From assembly GCA_947498815.1 (NCBI GenBank), contig CANMLU010000004.1:248001-312000 (forward strand): a stretch of 64,000 nucleotides of DNA, given 5' to 3'. Shown in pieces: positions 1 through 8,156 of this stretch. The notes under the pieces are model-generated. The model did no database searches. It was not told the origin of the DNA and saw nothing but the letters and a program-made list of their open reading frames with translations. This DNA comes from an uncultured Aquimarina sp. (GTDB lineage Bacteria; Bacteroidota; Bacteroidia; Flavobacteriales; Flavobacteriaceae). Each line of letters opens with the position of its first letter. The first letter of the stretch is position 1. A program made the translations under genes and the position numbers.

Positions 1-1
1 C

Positions 2-79
2 GTAGCCCAAGAATTTATCCCTACATATGAGGATAAAATAAAAGCTTTAAAAGAGGGGGTTACGATTTGTGATGTGTAA
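2..79 (+). CDS. C-terminal end of an unidentified protein (partial)
   Basis: The second frame is open from the window edge and stops with TAA at 77-79. Only 25 residues are visible, ending in GVTICDV, which is too little to name a family. Codon use looks like that of the neighbouring genes. The frame runs towards the convergent gene that ends at 92, leaving 12 bases between them. It could equally be a chance open frame, since no start lies inside the window. Confidence 0.4.
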   Translation, partial: VAQEFIPTYEDKIKALKEGVTICDV

Positions 80-91
80 TCAAAAACTGAA

Positions 92-451
92 TTAACGAAT
101 TATAGCCCTTAAATCATCAACAACATTTAGTTCGTGCCTTAGGTTTGCATATAAAATGAATAAAATAAAAATCGCTATTGTAAAACCTAATAACGTTCCA
201 TTCTTATTACTGGCAGAGAATTTTTTAGATGTCTTCAAATAGGCCTGGGAGAGCTTTTTAGTATATTTCGTTACTAATCCAAAGGCTGGTGCAAAAATAA
301 GTACAACAATAGCCATATCAATGATAACCAAGAGATAGCCCTTTTGATCAATATGTGTTTTTACATATTTAATAATGTGTTCGTTGATTAACGCTGCACA
401 TAAAACGGCAACCGCATAAATTGCATATTGGGTAATTTTTTTATTATTCAT
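92..451 (-). CDS. Small integral membrane protein of unknown function
   Basis: This 119-residue protein has three hydrophobic stretches, at about residues 8-25, 40-60 and 87-104. A lysine-rich loop (about 62-85, with TKYTKKLSQAYLKTSKKF) lies between the second and third, so a three-helix inner-membrane topology is likely. No catalytic motif is visible and I do not recognise the family. The start is an ATG preceded by an A/T-rich stretch. The gene stands alone, convergent with the partial frame at the window edge and divergent from the zinc-finger/HTH gene, with about 226 bases between the divergent starts. Confidence 0.6.
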   Translation of the reverse strand: MNNKKITQYAIYAVAVLCAALINEHIIKYVKTHIDQKGYLLVIIDMAIVVLIFAPAFGLVTKYTKKLSQAYLKTSKKFSASNKNGTLLGFTIAIFILFILYANLRHELNVVDDLRAIIR

Positions 452-642
452 GGGGCATAAAACTACTATTTATTAATTAAAGACTGAAAAACTAGTAAAA
501 CTATTGGATTAAATCAAAATTTCATAGGAACAAAACGCTATTAGCCTTGATTTTATTATACATCAGACAATTTTCAAAACTTATTTTTTCATAATATTTC
601 TGTGGATTTTTGGATAGAAAACCAGGAGCTTTATAATTTTAT

Positions 643-680
643 TGCTAAATTGATATATTTATGCTAAATTAATATATATG
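643..680 (+). repeat. Two 19-bp tandem repeats covering the start codon of the HTH gene
   Basis: TGCTAAATTGATATATTTA (643-661) is followed at once by TGCTAAATTAATATATATG (662-680), with 16 of 19 positions identical. The second copy ends in the ATG of the downstream gene. A helical-register repeat over a start codon suits autoregulation by a DNA-binding protein, but this is inference; A/T-rich DNA also produces such repeats by chance. Confidence 0.45.
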
Positions 681-1097
681 AAAATTGATACATGTCCTAA
701 TTGTGGTTCGGGAGCGTATATAAAAAGTGGTGTTGTAAATAATAGACAGCGCTATAAGTGTAAATCGTGCGGGTATTTTTTTTCAGTAAACAAAATTGGA
801 AAGAAAATAGATGATTATTATGTTAATAAGGCACTCCAATTATATTTAGAGGGGTTAACATATAGAGAAATTGAACGTATTTTGGGGATTTCTCATGTGA
901 GCATAATGAATTGGGTAAAAAAATACGGTATTAAAAGACCCTATAACTCAAATTATCATCCTACCTATAAAATATTGAACCCTTCAGAGTTGTCTACCTA
1001 TTTTCAAGATGTTAGTAATTTGTCAGGAGCTGGAGTCGTAGTGACCGAGCTTGGAGATAAGTTTATGCTCATAAAATGGGAACGTTTTAAAGAATAG
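678..1097 (+). CDS. Zinc-finger plus helix-turn-helix protein related to IS1-type transposase N-termini
   Basis: The 139-residue protein begins with a four-cysteine zinc finger (CPNCGS near residue 6 and CKSCGYFF near residue 28), as in the InsA/transposase zinc-binding domain. A helix-turn-helix follows at about residues 52-80 (GLTYREIERILGISHVSI). The remaining 60 residues end in a short beta-rich segment and contain no DDE or other nuclease motif. No second transposase frame or terminal inverted repeats are visible, so this is probably a domesticated DNA-binding protein rather than an active insertion sequence. It lies just upstream of the porin/symporter genes on the same strand and may regulate them. 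A solo remnant of an insertion sequence is the alternative. Confidence 0.65.
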   Translation: MKIDTCPNCGSGAYIKSGVVNNRQRYKCKSCGYFFSVNKIGKKIDDYYVNKALQLYLEGLTYREIERILGISHVSIMNWVKKYGIKRPYNSNYHPTYKILNPSELSTYFQDVSNLSGAGVVVTELGDKFMLIKWERFKE

Positions 1098-1107
1098 ATA
1101 TAACAAA

Positions 1108-1138
1108 TTAACGAATAGATATATTAGTTTTTCGTTAA
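1108..1138 (+). promoter_or_regulatory. Perfect 8-bp inverted repeat upstream of the porin gene
   Basis: TTAACGAA at 1108-1115 and TTCGTTAA at 1131-1138 are exact reverse complements separated by 15 bases. The site lies between the HTH gene and the porin start at 1208. It is followed by a TACTTTTTTG stretch that loosely resembles a Bacteroidota -7 box. An operator is more likely than a terminator, because the stem is A/T-rich and no T-tract follows directly. Confidence 0.4.
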
Positions 1139-1207
1139 CTCATACTTTTTTGGAGATTAGTAGTGCGCACAAAATCAATTCATTACAAATCTAATCTTTT
1201 AAACTCT

Positions 1208-2443
1208 ATGAGAAAACAACTGATAATACTAATAGGTTTAATTTTTATTACCTTGCAGTATACGTATTCACAAGGTTCTCCTGATTATACGGGGGGACTC
1301 AAAGTAAAACTCAATGAAGAGGGCTCAAAATACTTTAGGATTATTTCCTGGGGTCAGTTTTGGGCAAGATATCAAGATGACGCACCAGACGATGTTAGTA
1401 GTACTAGTTTTAGTATTCGTAGGGCACGTATACTTACCTATTCCCAAATCAACAAAGACTTTTTGATACTCACACATTTTGGATTGAATAGCCTTAATGC
1501 AGATAATCAAAGTCCTATTGGAACAGGAGAACGGTCTCAATTATTCTTTCATGATTTTTGGCTGCAATACAGTCTTGGAGAAAATCATGCTATAGGTGGG
1601 GGACTTCATTATTGGAATGGGATATCTCGCCTCAATAATCAAAGTACTCTTAACATAATGACATTAGATAATAACAGGCAATCCTGGGCAACAATTGGAT
1701 TATCAGATCAATTTGCACGTCATATTGGTATTTATGCAAAAGGATCCTTTGGGAAGCTTCAATATCGAGTATCGATTAACGAATCCGGTACCAATAACCT
1801 TCAGGAAACAGCTGCAGCCCCCATAGCTGGGGAACCTGCAGTTTATGCAGGTAGAAGATTATTAGGTTCAAAAGATGCCGGAAAGAACTATGCCGGGTAT
1901 TTTGATTATAATTTCCTGGATCAAGAATCAAATTTCTTACCTTACAAAGTAGGGTCTTATATTGGAGGTAAAAAGATTTTCAATTTGGGTGCAGGATTCT
2001 TTTTTCACCCAAATGGAAGTGTAATTGCTAATACAGCTGGTGAACTGGAAGGTGAAGATGTAGCCATATTTGCTGTTGACGCATTTTATGATGCTCCTCT
2101 AGGAGAAAATGGTTCTGCAATAACTGCTTATGCTACGTACCAAAATAACGACTATGGAGAGAATTATACTTTGGGGCAAACTTATGAAACTGGTTCTATG
2201 ATTTATACCCATGTGGGATATGTGATTCCTAATGATAATAAGAAGACCAAGTTTCAGCCTTATGCTTCATTTAATACAAGATCTATAGATGCTATTGATG
2301 ATAATGCAACAACCTTTGGTGTGGGAGCTAATGCCTATTTCAGTGGACATAATTCTAAAATAACTTTAGAATATCTAAATACAAAATACGGGGATAATGA
2401 TGCACAAAGCTTTATAACCCTGCAAGCTATGATTTATTTATAA
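1208..2443 (+). CDS. Outer-membrane porin of the acetate/propionate uptake locus
   Basis: The product is 411 residues from the ATG at 1208. An upstream GTG at 1163 would place 15 residues before an otherwise clean signal peptide (MRKQLIILIGLIFITLQYTYSQ), so I reject it. The mature protein alternates short beta strands rich in Y, F, G and N, contains the SIRRARI segment typical of phosphate-selective-porin-like (OprO/P-type) barrels, and ends in an aromatic/hydrophobic strand (MIYL). It probably forms a 14-18 strand outer-membrane channel that lets small anions such as short-chain carboxylates reach the periplasm. The DUF4212/SSS transporter pair begins 11 bases after its stop, so one operon is likely. 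Confidence 0.75.
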   Translation: MRKQLIILIGLIFITLQYTYSQGSPDYTGGLKVKLNEEGSKYFRIISWGQFWARYQDDAPDDVSSTSFSIRRARILTYSQINKDFLILTHFGLNSLNADNQSPIGTGERSQLFFHDFWLQYSLGENHAIGGGLHYWNGISRLNNQSTLNIMTLDNNRQSWATIGLSDQFARHIGIYAKGSFGKLQYRVSINESGTNNLQETAAAPIAGEPAVYAGRRLLGSKDAGKNYAGYFDYNFLDQESNFLPYKVGSYIGGKKIFNLGAGFFFHPNGSVIANTAGELEGEDVAIFAVDAFYDAPLGENGSAITAYATYQNNDYGENYTLGQTYETGSMIYTHVGYVIPNDNKKTKFQPYASFNTRSIDAIDDNATTFGVGANAYFSGHNSKITLEYLNTKYGDNDAQSFITLQAMIYL

Positions 2444-2454
2444 AATTTAAAATT

Positions 2455-2712
2455 ATGACAGATAAACAAAATGCAGTTGCGTACTGGAAAGAAAACCTTA
2501 AGTACCTGGTGATTCTATTAATAATTTGGTTTTTGGTTTCATACGGAGCCGGAATATTATTCAAAGATGCACTAAATAATATTCGATTAGGAGGATTCAA
2601 ACTAGGATTCTGGTTTGCCCAACAAGGATCTATTTATGTTTTTGTGATACTCATTTTTGTGTATGTGCGATTGATGAATAAACTAGATAAAAAATATGGT
2701 TACGACGAGTAA
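2455..2712 (+). CDS. DUF4212 family small subunit of a sodium:solute symporter
   Basis: This 85-residue protein has two transmembrane helices, at about residues 15-35 and 50-72, with a charged C-terminus (MNKLDKKYGYDE). The family is known as the putative solute:sodium symporter small subunit and is nearly always encoded directly before a VC_2705-type SSS transporter, as here (31-base gap). The YWKENLKYL segment before helix 1 is characteristic. It presumably assembles with the large subunit in the inner membrane; its exact role is not established. Confidence 0.85.
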   Translation: MTDKQNAVAYWKENLKYLVILLIIWFLVSYGAGILFKDALNNIRLGGFKLGFWFAQQGSIYVFVILIFVYVRLMNKLDKKYGYDE

Positions 2713-2742
2713 TCTTAATACTAACTAAAAAAATATATTATT

Positions 2743-4515
2743 ATGAGCGTTCAAGTATGGACATGGATTTTAGTAGGGATTACTTTCAGCCTTTATTTTG
2801 GGATAGCTATATGGGCTAGGGCTGGTTCGACAAAAGAGTTTTATGTAGCAGGAGGAGGAGTTTCTCCCCTGGCTAATGGTATGGCAACCGCCGCAGACTG
2901 GATGAGTGCTGCGTCATTTATCTCTATGGCAGGTTTAATCTCATTTATGGGATATGATGGATCTGTATTTTTGATGGGATGGACTGGCGGATATGTACTA
3001 TTGGCATTACTCTTAGCACCTTACCTTAGAAAATTCGGAAAATTTACAGTCCCTGATTTTATAGGGGATCGATATTATTCTAATACTGCTAGAACAGTGG
3101 CAGTGATTTGTGCATTGATTGTATCATTTACTTATGTTGCTGGTCAAATGCGAGGTGTAGGGATTGTATTTTCACAATTTTTACAGGTAGACATTAATTT
3201 GGGAGTGATTATTGGTATGGCGGTGGTCCTAGTATTTGCCTTTTTAGGAGGTATGAAAGGTATCACCTATACACAAGTAGCGCAATATTGTGTGTTGATT
3301 TTTGCATTTATGGTACCTGCATTTTTTATATCGATGCAGATGACAGGAAATATTATTCCTCAAATCGGTATGGGAGGTACAGTAGAAGATGGTACATTTT
3401 TACTAGAAAAATTAGATGCATTACATACCCAATTAGGGTTTAATGAGTATACCAGTGGGTCAAAGTCAACCTGGGATGTTTTTGCGATTACATTGGCTCT
3501 TATGGTGGGTACAGCTGGATTACCTCATGTGATTGTACGCTTTTTTACCGTGCCTAAAGTGAAAGATGCTCGTAAATCTGCTGGTTTGGCACTTTTATTT
3601 ATCGCAATATTATATACCACAGCACCCGCTATAGCAGTTTTTGCAAGAACAAATTTGATTGAAACGGTTAGTAATACTGAATATAAAGAGGTGCCAGAAT
3701 GGTTTAAGAATTGGGAAAACACGGGATTAATAGCATGGTCCGATAAAAATGGTGATGGTAAGATTCAGTATGTAAATGGTAGTGCAACCGACGGAAAACC
3801 CGCATATATTGGACAAAGAGGGCAATATGGTGAACGATTAGTTTCTAATGCTAATGATTCTGCAAATGAATTGTATGTTGATAGAGATATTATGGTGCTT
3901 GCTAATCCGGAAATTGCAAACCTACCAAATTGGGTAATTGCTTTAGTAGCGGCTGGTGGTTTAGCAGCAGCACTTTCTACTGCAGCAGGATTATTATTGG
4001 TGATCTCTACTTCTATCTCTCATGATTTAATCAAAAAACAAATCAAACCAAATATTTCTGAAAAGGGAGAGCTTTGGGCGGCACGTATTAGTATTTTGTT
4101 TGCCATTATCGTAGCTGGATTGTTTGGAATTTATCCACCAGGATTTGTAGCTGCCGTAGTTGCATTAGCTTTTGGTTTGGCTGCTGCTTCGTTTTTTCCG
4201 GCAATTATACTTGGTATTTTTGATAAAAGAATGAATAGACAGGGTGCTGTATCTGGGATGATCGTTGGTATCACTCTAATGTTATTTTATATGATCAGAT
4301 ACAAGACAGGTTTAATAGGAGTAATGGAGGCAAGACCAGCTAGTGAGTGGTGGTTTGGGACTTCGCCAGAAGGATTCGGTACCATAGCAATGATTGTTAA
4401 TGTAGTAATTTCGCTGGTTGTTTCAAGAATGACATCTGCACCACCGCAAGAAGTACAAGAAATTGTAGAACATATTAGAATTCCTAGTGGAGCAGGAGAA
4501 GCATCTTCACACTAA
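2743..4515 (+). CDS. SSS-family sodium:solute symporter, VC_2705 subfamily (acetate/propionate candidate)
   Basis: The 590-residue protein has about 12-13 transmembrane segments and SSS hallmarks: EFYVAGGGVSPLANGMATAADWMS at the first core helices, then DRYYSNTARTVAVICAL and GGLAAALSTAAGLLLVIST later on. A hydrophilic insertion at about residues 310-385, between transmembrane segments, contains a Ca-binding-like loop (DKNGDGKIQ from residue 334). It probably moves a short-chain monocarboxylate with Na+ across the inner membrane. That substrate is inferred from the acs and prpE genes downstream and from ActP-like relatives. An intrinsic terminator follows at 4533. Confidence 0.85.
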   Translation: MSVQVWTWILVGITFSLYFGIAIWARAGSTKEFYVAGGGVSPLANGMATAADWMSAASFISMAGLISFMGYDGSVFLMGWTGGYVLLALLLAPYLRKFGKFTVPDFIGDRYYSNTARTVAVICALIVSFTYVAGQMRGVGIVFSQFLQVDINLGVIIGMAVVLVFAFLGGMKGITYTQVAQYCVLIFAFMVPAFFISMQMTGNIIPQIGMGGTVEDGTFLLEKLDALHTQLGFNEYTSGSKSTWDVFAITLALMVGTAGLPHVIVRFFTVPKVKDARKSAGLALLFIAILYTTAPAIAVFARTNLIETVSNTEYKEVPEWFKNWENTGLIAWSDKNGDGKIQYVNGSATDGKPAYIGQRGQYGERLVSNANDSANELYVDRDIMVLANPEIANLPNWVIALVAAGGLAAALSTAAGLLLVISTSISHDLIKKQIKPNISEKGELWAARISILFAIIVAGLFGIYPPGFVAAVVALAFGLAAASFFPAIILGIFDKRMNRQGAVSGMIVGITLMLFYMIRYKTGLIGVMEARPASEWWFGTSPEGFGTIAMIVNVVISLVVSRMTSAPPQEVQEIVEHIRIPSGAGEASSH

Positions 4516-4532
4516 TTTTAATTTAGAAGAAT

Positions 4533-4567
4533 ACGATGTTATACACTATGTATAGCATCGTTTTTTT
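4533..4567 (+). terminator. Intrinsic terminator after the symporter gene
   Basis: ACGATGTTATAC (4533-4544) pairs with GTATAGCATCGT (4550-4561) through 12 base pairs, one of them U-G, around a 5-base loop. A run of T residues follows to 4567. It closes the porin/DUF4212/symporter transcript before the sensor-kinase genes. Confidence 0.85.
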
Positions 4568-4569
4568 CC

Positions 4570-4577
4570 TAACTTTA
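4570..4577 (+). promoter_or_regulatory. Possible -7 promoter box for the sensor-kinase operon
   Basis: TAACTTTA differs by one base from the Bacteroidota TAnnTTTG consensus and lies 20 bases before the ATG at 4597, right after a terminator, where a new promoter is needed. No clear -33 TTG is present, because that position falls inside the terminator stem. Confidence 0.3.
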
Positions 4578-4596
4578 TAAGATAAATTTTTCTAGA

Positions 4597-4791
4597 ATGA
4601 AGAAAAGACATCAACAAAAGCTCATTATTCTATCCTTAGTGTTGTTTTTACTTTGGAATGTTCCGTTGGTATTGATTTTTGATCATTCTGGCGAAATTTT
4701 TGGGTTTCCGATGATCTATTTCTTTATTTTCCTAATTTGGATATTGGCTATAATTATTTCATTCTTCATATTATCCAGGCACTATGAATAA
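4597..4791 (+). CDS. Small two-helix membrane protein coupled to the SSS-type sensor kinase
   Basis: This 64-residue protein has a basic N-terminus (MKKRHQQK) and two helices, at about residues 9-27 and 36-59. Its 3' end overlaps the kinase gene by 8 bases, implying translational coupling. Small proteins of this size often accompany SSS transporters (DUF3311 and DUF4212 types). By analogy it may be an accessory subunit of the transporter-like sensor encoded next. I cannot assign it firmly to a named family. Confidence 0.7.
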   Translation: MKKRHQQKLIILSLVLFLLWNVPLVLIFDHSGEIFGFPMIYFFIFLIWILAIIISFFILSRHYE

Positions 4792-7468
4792 CTATCTTTT
4801 GATATCTATCATTATTGCCTATTTGGCTTTACTGTTTTTGATTGCCTTTTGGGCAGAAAGAAACTCCAAAAGCAAATGGATTAATAACCCATATATTTAT
4901 GTCTTATCTCTTGCAGTATACTGTTCTGCTTGGACGTATTATGGCAGTGTTGGTATTGCCTCTCAATCCGGAATTAGCTTTTTGACAATATATTTGGGAC
5001 CCGTGATCTCTTTACCTCTTTGGATATTGGTAATGCGCAAGATTATAAGGGTTTCAAAACAGCATAAAATATCAAGTATTGCAGATTTCATATCCCTACG
5101 CTACGGAAACAATCGCTTTCTAGGAGCTTTGGTAACAGTTATCTGTGTTTTTGCCATCGTACCTTATATTTCGTTACAGCTTAAGGCTATATCCGAAACT
5201 TTTGAAATTATTACGGATGATACTAGTTATGTATCGACCTCTGTTTTTGATGATTCTACTTTTTATATTTCTGTACTATTAGCGGTATTTGTTGCTTTTT
5301 TCGGTACACAGGCTACGGATGCTTCGCAAAGAAGAAAAGGGATTATGACCACAGTTGCCGTAGAGTCTATATTAAAACTTGTTTTTTTTCTAATTGTGGG
5401 AGTTTATGTCACGTTTTTCTTGTTTGATGGAACCTCGGATATATATAAACAAGCATCGCAACTCGATAATTTTAAACAGATAACCTCCTTTAACGGATTA
5501 GAATCTGGTTTTAACTGGCTTTTTACAATAATGCTTTCATTTTTTGCAATCTTTTTACTACCCAGACAATTTCATGTAGCAGTAGTTGAAAATGATAGAG
5601 AGCGATATCTTAAAAAAGCAATATGGTTATTTCCACTATACCTGCTACTGTTCAATGTTTTTGTGATATTTATTGCCTGGGGTGGAAATCTTACATTAAC
5701 CGGTGATGTTAATAATGATTACTACACTTTATTATTACCACTTCAAAATAATAATATCGTATTAGCAATGTTGGTTTTTTTGGGTGGATTTTCTGCCGTG
5801 ATTTCAATGGTGGTCGTCTCTACATTGGCTTTGTCAACAATGGTAAGTAATAATTTGATCATTCCATATGGTTTTTTGGATAAGTTTATCAAAGGAAATC
5901 CGGAAAAGAATGCTAATTATATCAAGAATATCAGAAGGATATCTATCTTTTCATTAATTATTATAGCGTATTTCTTTTATATCAAATTTTCGTATGAATT
6001 ATCATTGTTTTCAATAGGATTAATTTCTTTTGCCGTCATAGCACAATTAGCTCCTTCTTTTTTTATAGGACTTTATTGGAACCGAGGTTCGGCAAAAGCG
6101 GCCAAAATAGGTATGATTATAGGGGTTTTGATAGTGGTATATACCTTAATATTACCTTTTGTTGTAAATGTACTTACCGGAAATAATTCATTTGTAGAGA
6201 AAGGACTGTTTGATATCAAATTACTAAAGCCTTATCAACTTTTTGGTATGGATTTTCTAAGTCCGGAGGCTCATGCATTTTTCTGGAGTATGTTTTTTAA
6301 TACATTTAGTTATCTTACTATTTCATTGCTTTCTAAGGGAAATTATAGAGAGCGTAATTATGCAGAGATGTTTGTAAATAGCAGTAATTATGCCAATTTA
6401 CAAGATGGTGCTTTTATATGGAAAGGAGAAGCATATGTGTCTGATATAAGAAGTGTATTAAATCGTTTTTTGGGAGAAGAACGTACAGAAAGAGCCTTAC
6501 ATCTTTTCAATTTAAAATATAAAGTTTCGAAAGAAGAAGAGATGGCAGATGCAAGACTTATCAATTTTTCCGAGAAGCTACTTACTGGTAGTATTGGTAG
6601 TGCATCTGCTAGAATTTTAATTGGTAGTGTAGCCAAAGAAGAACCGGTCAGCCTGCTTGAAGTATTAAAAATACTAGAGGAGTCTAAAGAAACAATTGCT
6701 ATCAACAAAGCTTTAAAAGAAAAGTCAGAAGAACTCATCGTACTTACCGAGCGGCTAAAATCGGCAAATACGGAGTTATTAGAACAGGATAGGCTAAAAG
6801 ATGAGTTCCTGGATACTGTTGCTCACGAATTAAAAACTCCTATAACTTCTATTAAAGCGGCATCAGAGGTTTTGGTCGAAGGAGATGACATGCCTTCAGA
6901 GCTTAGAACTAAGTTTCTTGATAATATTGTTAGTGACTCTGATAGACTGGCAAGATTGATTCATAATATCCTGGACCTTGAAAAGCTTTCTGGAGGTCAG
7001 GAACAATTAGAAATAGAATCCAATCAAATTGATAAAACAATAGATAAGGCAATCCATGGTATTTCACAAATAGCAAGTAATTGCAAGGTGAAAATTATTC
7101 ATCAAAATGGAGAAGAAATCTTTGCCAACTATGATGAAGATCGAATGCTTCAGGTACTAACTAATTTACTATCTAATGCTCTTAAATTTTCAGAATCAGA
7201 AAAAGGAACAATTTGGATTACAGCTACTCAAAAGAAAAAAGGAATAGAAGTGGTTGTTGAAGATAATGGGAAAGGTATTCCCAAAGAGGATATAAATTAT
7301 GTTTTTGATAAATTCTACCAATCAAAACATCAGAATATTAAAAAACCAATAGGAAGCGGACTGGGATTAGCCATAAGTAAAAAGATCATAGAAAGCCATA
7401 AAGGAAAAATATGGGTGGATAAAAAATATAAAAAAGGAGCACGTTTCCTTTTTACTATACCCAACTAA
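4784..7468 (+). CDS. SSS-transporter-type sensor histidine kinase (CbrA-like)
   Basis: The 894-residue protein joins an SSS transporter-like sensor (about residues 1-480, roughly 13 transmembrane segments) to a linker resembling the STAC domain of transporter-linked kinases (about 545-630). A short coiled coil follows, then a HisKA domain with DTVAHELKTPITSIKAA (phosphoacceptor His681) and a HATPase domain with NLLSNALKFS, VEDNGKGIP, and GSGLGLAISKKI. It probably senses, and perhaps moves, the solute taken up by the neighbouring symporter, and phosphorylates the single-domain regulator encoded 50 bases downstream. CbrA-like kinases in other bacteria control carbon use, including acetate activation genes. 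Placing the ligand as acetate or propionate is inference from context. Confidence 0.88.
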   Translation: MNNYLLISIIIAYLALLFLIAFWAERNSKSKWINNPYIYVLSLAVYCSAWTYYGSVGIASQSGISFLTIYLGPVISLPLWILVMRKIIRVSKQHKISSIADFISLRYGNNRFLGALVTVICVFAIVPYISLQLKAISETFEIITDDTSYVSTSVFDDSTFYISVLLAVFVAFFGTQATDASQRRKGIMTTVAVESILKLVFFLIVGVYVTFFLFDGTSDIYKQASQLDNFKQITSFNGLESGFNWLFTIMLSFFAIFLLPRQFHVAVVENDRERYLKKAIWLFPLYLLLFNVFVIFIAWGGNLTLTGDVNNDYYTLLLPLQNNNIVLAMLVFLGGFSAVISMVVVSTLALSTMVSNNLIIPYGFLDKFIKGNPEKNANYIKNIRRISIFSLIIIAYFFYIKFSYELSLFSIGLISFAVIAQLAPSFFIGLYWNRGSAKAAKIGMIIGVLIVVYTLILPFVVNVLTGNNSFVEKGLFDIKLLKPYQLFGMDFLSPEAHAFFWSMFFNTFSYLTISLLSKGNYRERNYAEMFVNSSNYANLQDGAFIWKGEAYVSDIRSVLNRFLGEERTERALHLFNLKYKVSKEEEMADARLINFSEKLLTGSIGSASARILIGSVAKEEPVSLLEVLKILEESKETIAINKALKEKSEELIVLTERLKSANTELLEQDRLKDEFLDTVAHELKTPITSIKAASEVLVEGDDMPSELRTKFLDNIVSDSDRLARLIHNILDLEKLSGGQEQLEIESNQIDKTIDKAIHGISQIASNCKVKIIHQNGEEIFANYDEDRMLQVLTNLLSNALKFSESEKGTIWITATQKKKGIEVVVEDNGKGIPKEDINYVFDKFYQSKHQNIKKPIGSGLGLAISKKIIESHKGKIWVDKKYKKGARFLFTIPN

Positions 7469-7518
7469 ATAAATTGTTAAAATTACCCCCATTGATAAAA
7501 AAAGAAACTACTAAACCT

Positions 7519-7881
7519 ATGAAAAAGATATTAATAGTAGATGATGAGCCCAATATCGTAATGTCACTAGAATATACCTTTAAGAAGAAGAACTTTGAGG
7601 TGTATATCGCAAGAGACGGTAGTGAGGCATTGCAAATAGCAGAAGATAAAATACCAGATGTAGTGTTGTTGGATATTATGATGCCCAATGTGGACGGATA
7701 TGAAACCTTAAAACAAATAAAGAAAAATAAACATCTTAAGCATACCAAAGTAGTGTTTTTGACAGCAAAAAATAAAGCAACAGATATCGAAAAAGGATTG
7801 CAAATGGGAGCTGATAAGTATTTAACCAAGCCATTTTCTGTGAAGAAACTGGTTTCAGAAATAAACGAATTGTTGAATTAA
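7519..7881 (+). CDS. Single-domain response regulator (CheY-like receiver)
   Basis: The protein is 120 residues from the ATG at 7519. A TTG 45 bases upstream would add a non-conserved tail, so I reject it. It is a complete receiver domain: acidic pair D8/D9, phosphoacceptor Asp52 in LLDIMMPN, the conserved Thr in FLTAKN and Lys-Pro in LTKPFS. There is no output domain, so it must act through a partner protein or phosphorelay. It follows the SSS-type kinase and precedes the acyl-CoA synthetase genes, which suggests it transmits the kinase signal to this locus. Confidence 0.85.
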   Translation: MKKILIVDDEPNIVMSLEYTFKKKNFEVYIARDGSEALQIAEDKIPDVVLLDIMMPNVDGYETLKQIKKNKHLKHTKVVFLTAKNKATDIEKGLQMGADKYLTKPFSVKKLVSEINELLN

Positions 7882-7931
7882 TATTTTGATGTTGTGCGCA
7901 AACGACTATTGTTTAATTTAAGAAAATACAG

Positions 7932-8156
7932 ATGAAATTAAGATTCACACCTTTGGCATCGGATATAATTATAAGTGTCTATGTTATAACTTCATTATAT
8001 CTGCGGTTTCAATTAGAAAATGAAACACCTATAAGTATAATGAATTCTATCGTTATTGGATTGTGCTTTGTGATAATCCTGTGGGTACTTATCAAATTAA
8101 AAGTACTAAACCCTAACTGGTTTGGGTTGTTTAAAACTAAAAACTCCAAGTCATGA
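7932..8156 (+). CDS. Small two-helix membrane protein, coupled to prpE
   Basis: This 74-residue protein has hydrophobic helices at about residues 9-25 and 36-57 and a basic C-terminus. Its TGA stop (8154-8156) overlaps the ATG at 8153 of the next gene in an ATGA arrangement, indicating translational coupling. I do not recognise the family. Its place between the response regulator and the acyl-CoA synthetases makes it part of the same operon; its function is unknown. Confidence 0.6.
   Translation: MKLRFTPLASDIIISVYVITSLYLRFQLENETPISIMNSIVIGLCFVIILWVLIKLKVLNPNWFGLFKTKNSKS

Noticed and set aside
678-1097. An active IS1-family insertion sequence
   Set aside because: Only the DNA-binding half is present; there is no DDE-type catalytic frame, no flanking inverted repeats and no target duplication.
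7455-7829. Minus-strand frame opposite the receiver gene
   Set aside because: It is the antisense shadow of a conserved CheY-like gene, with serine-rich, family-less sequence.
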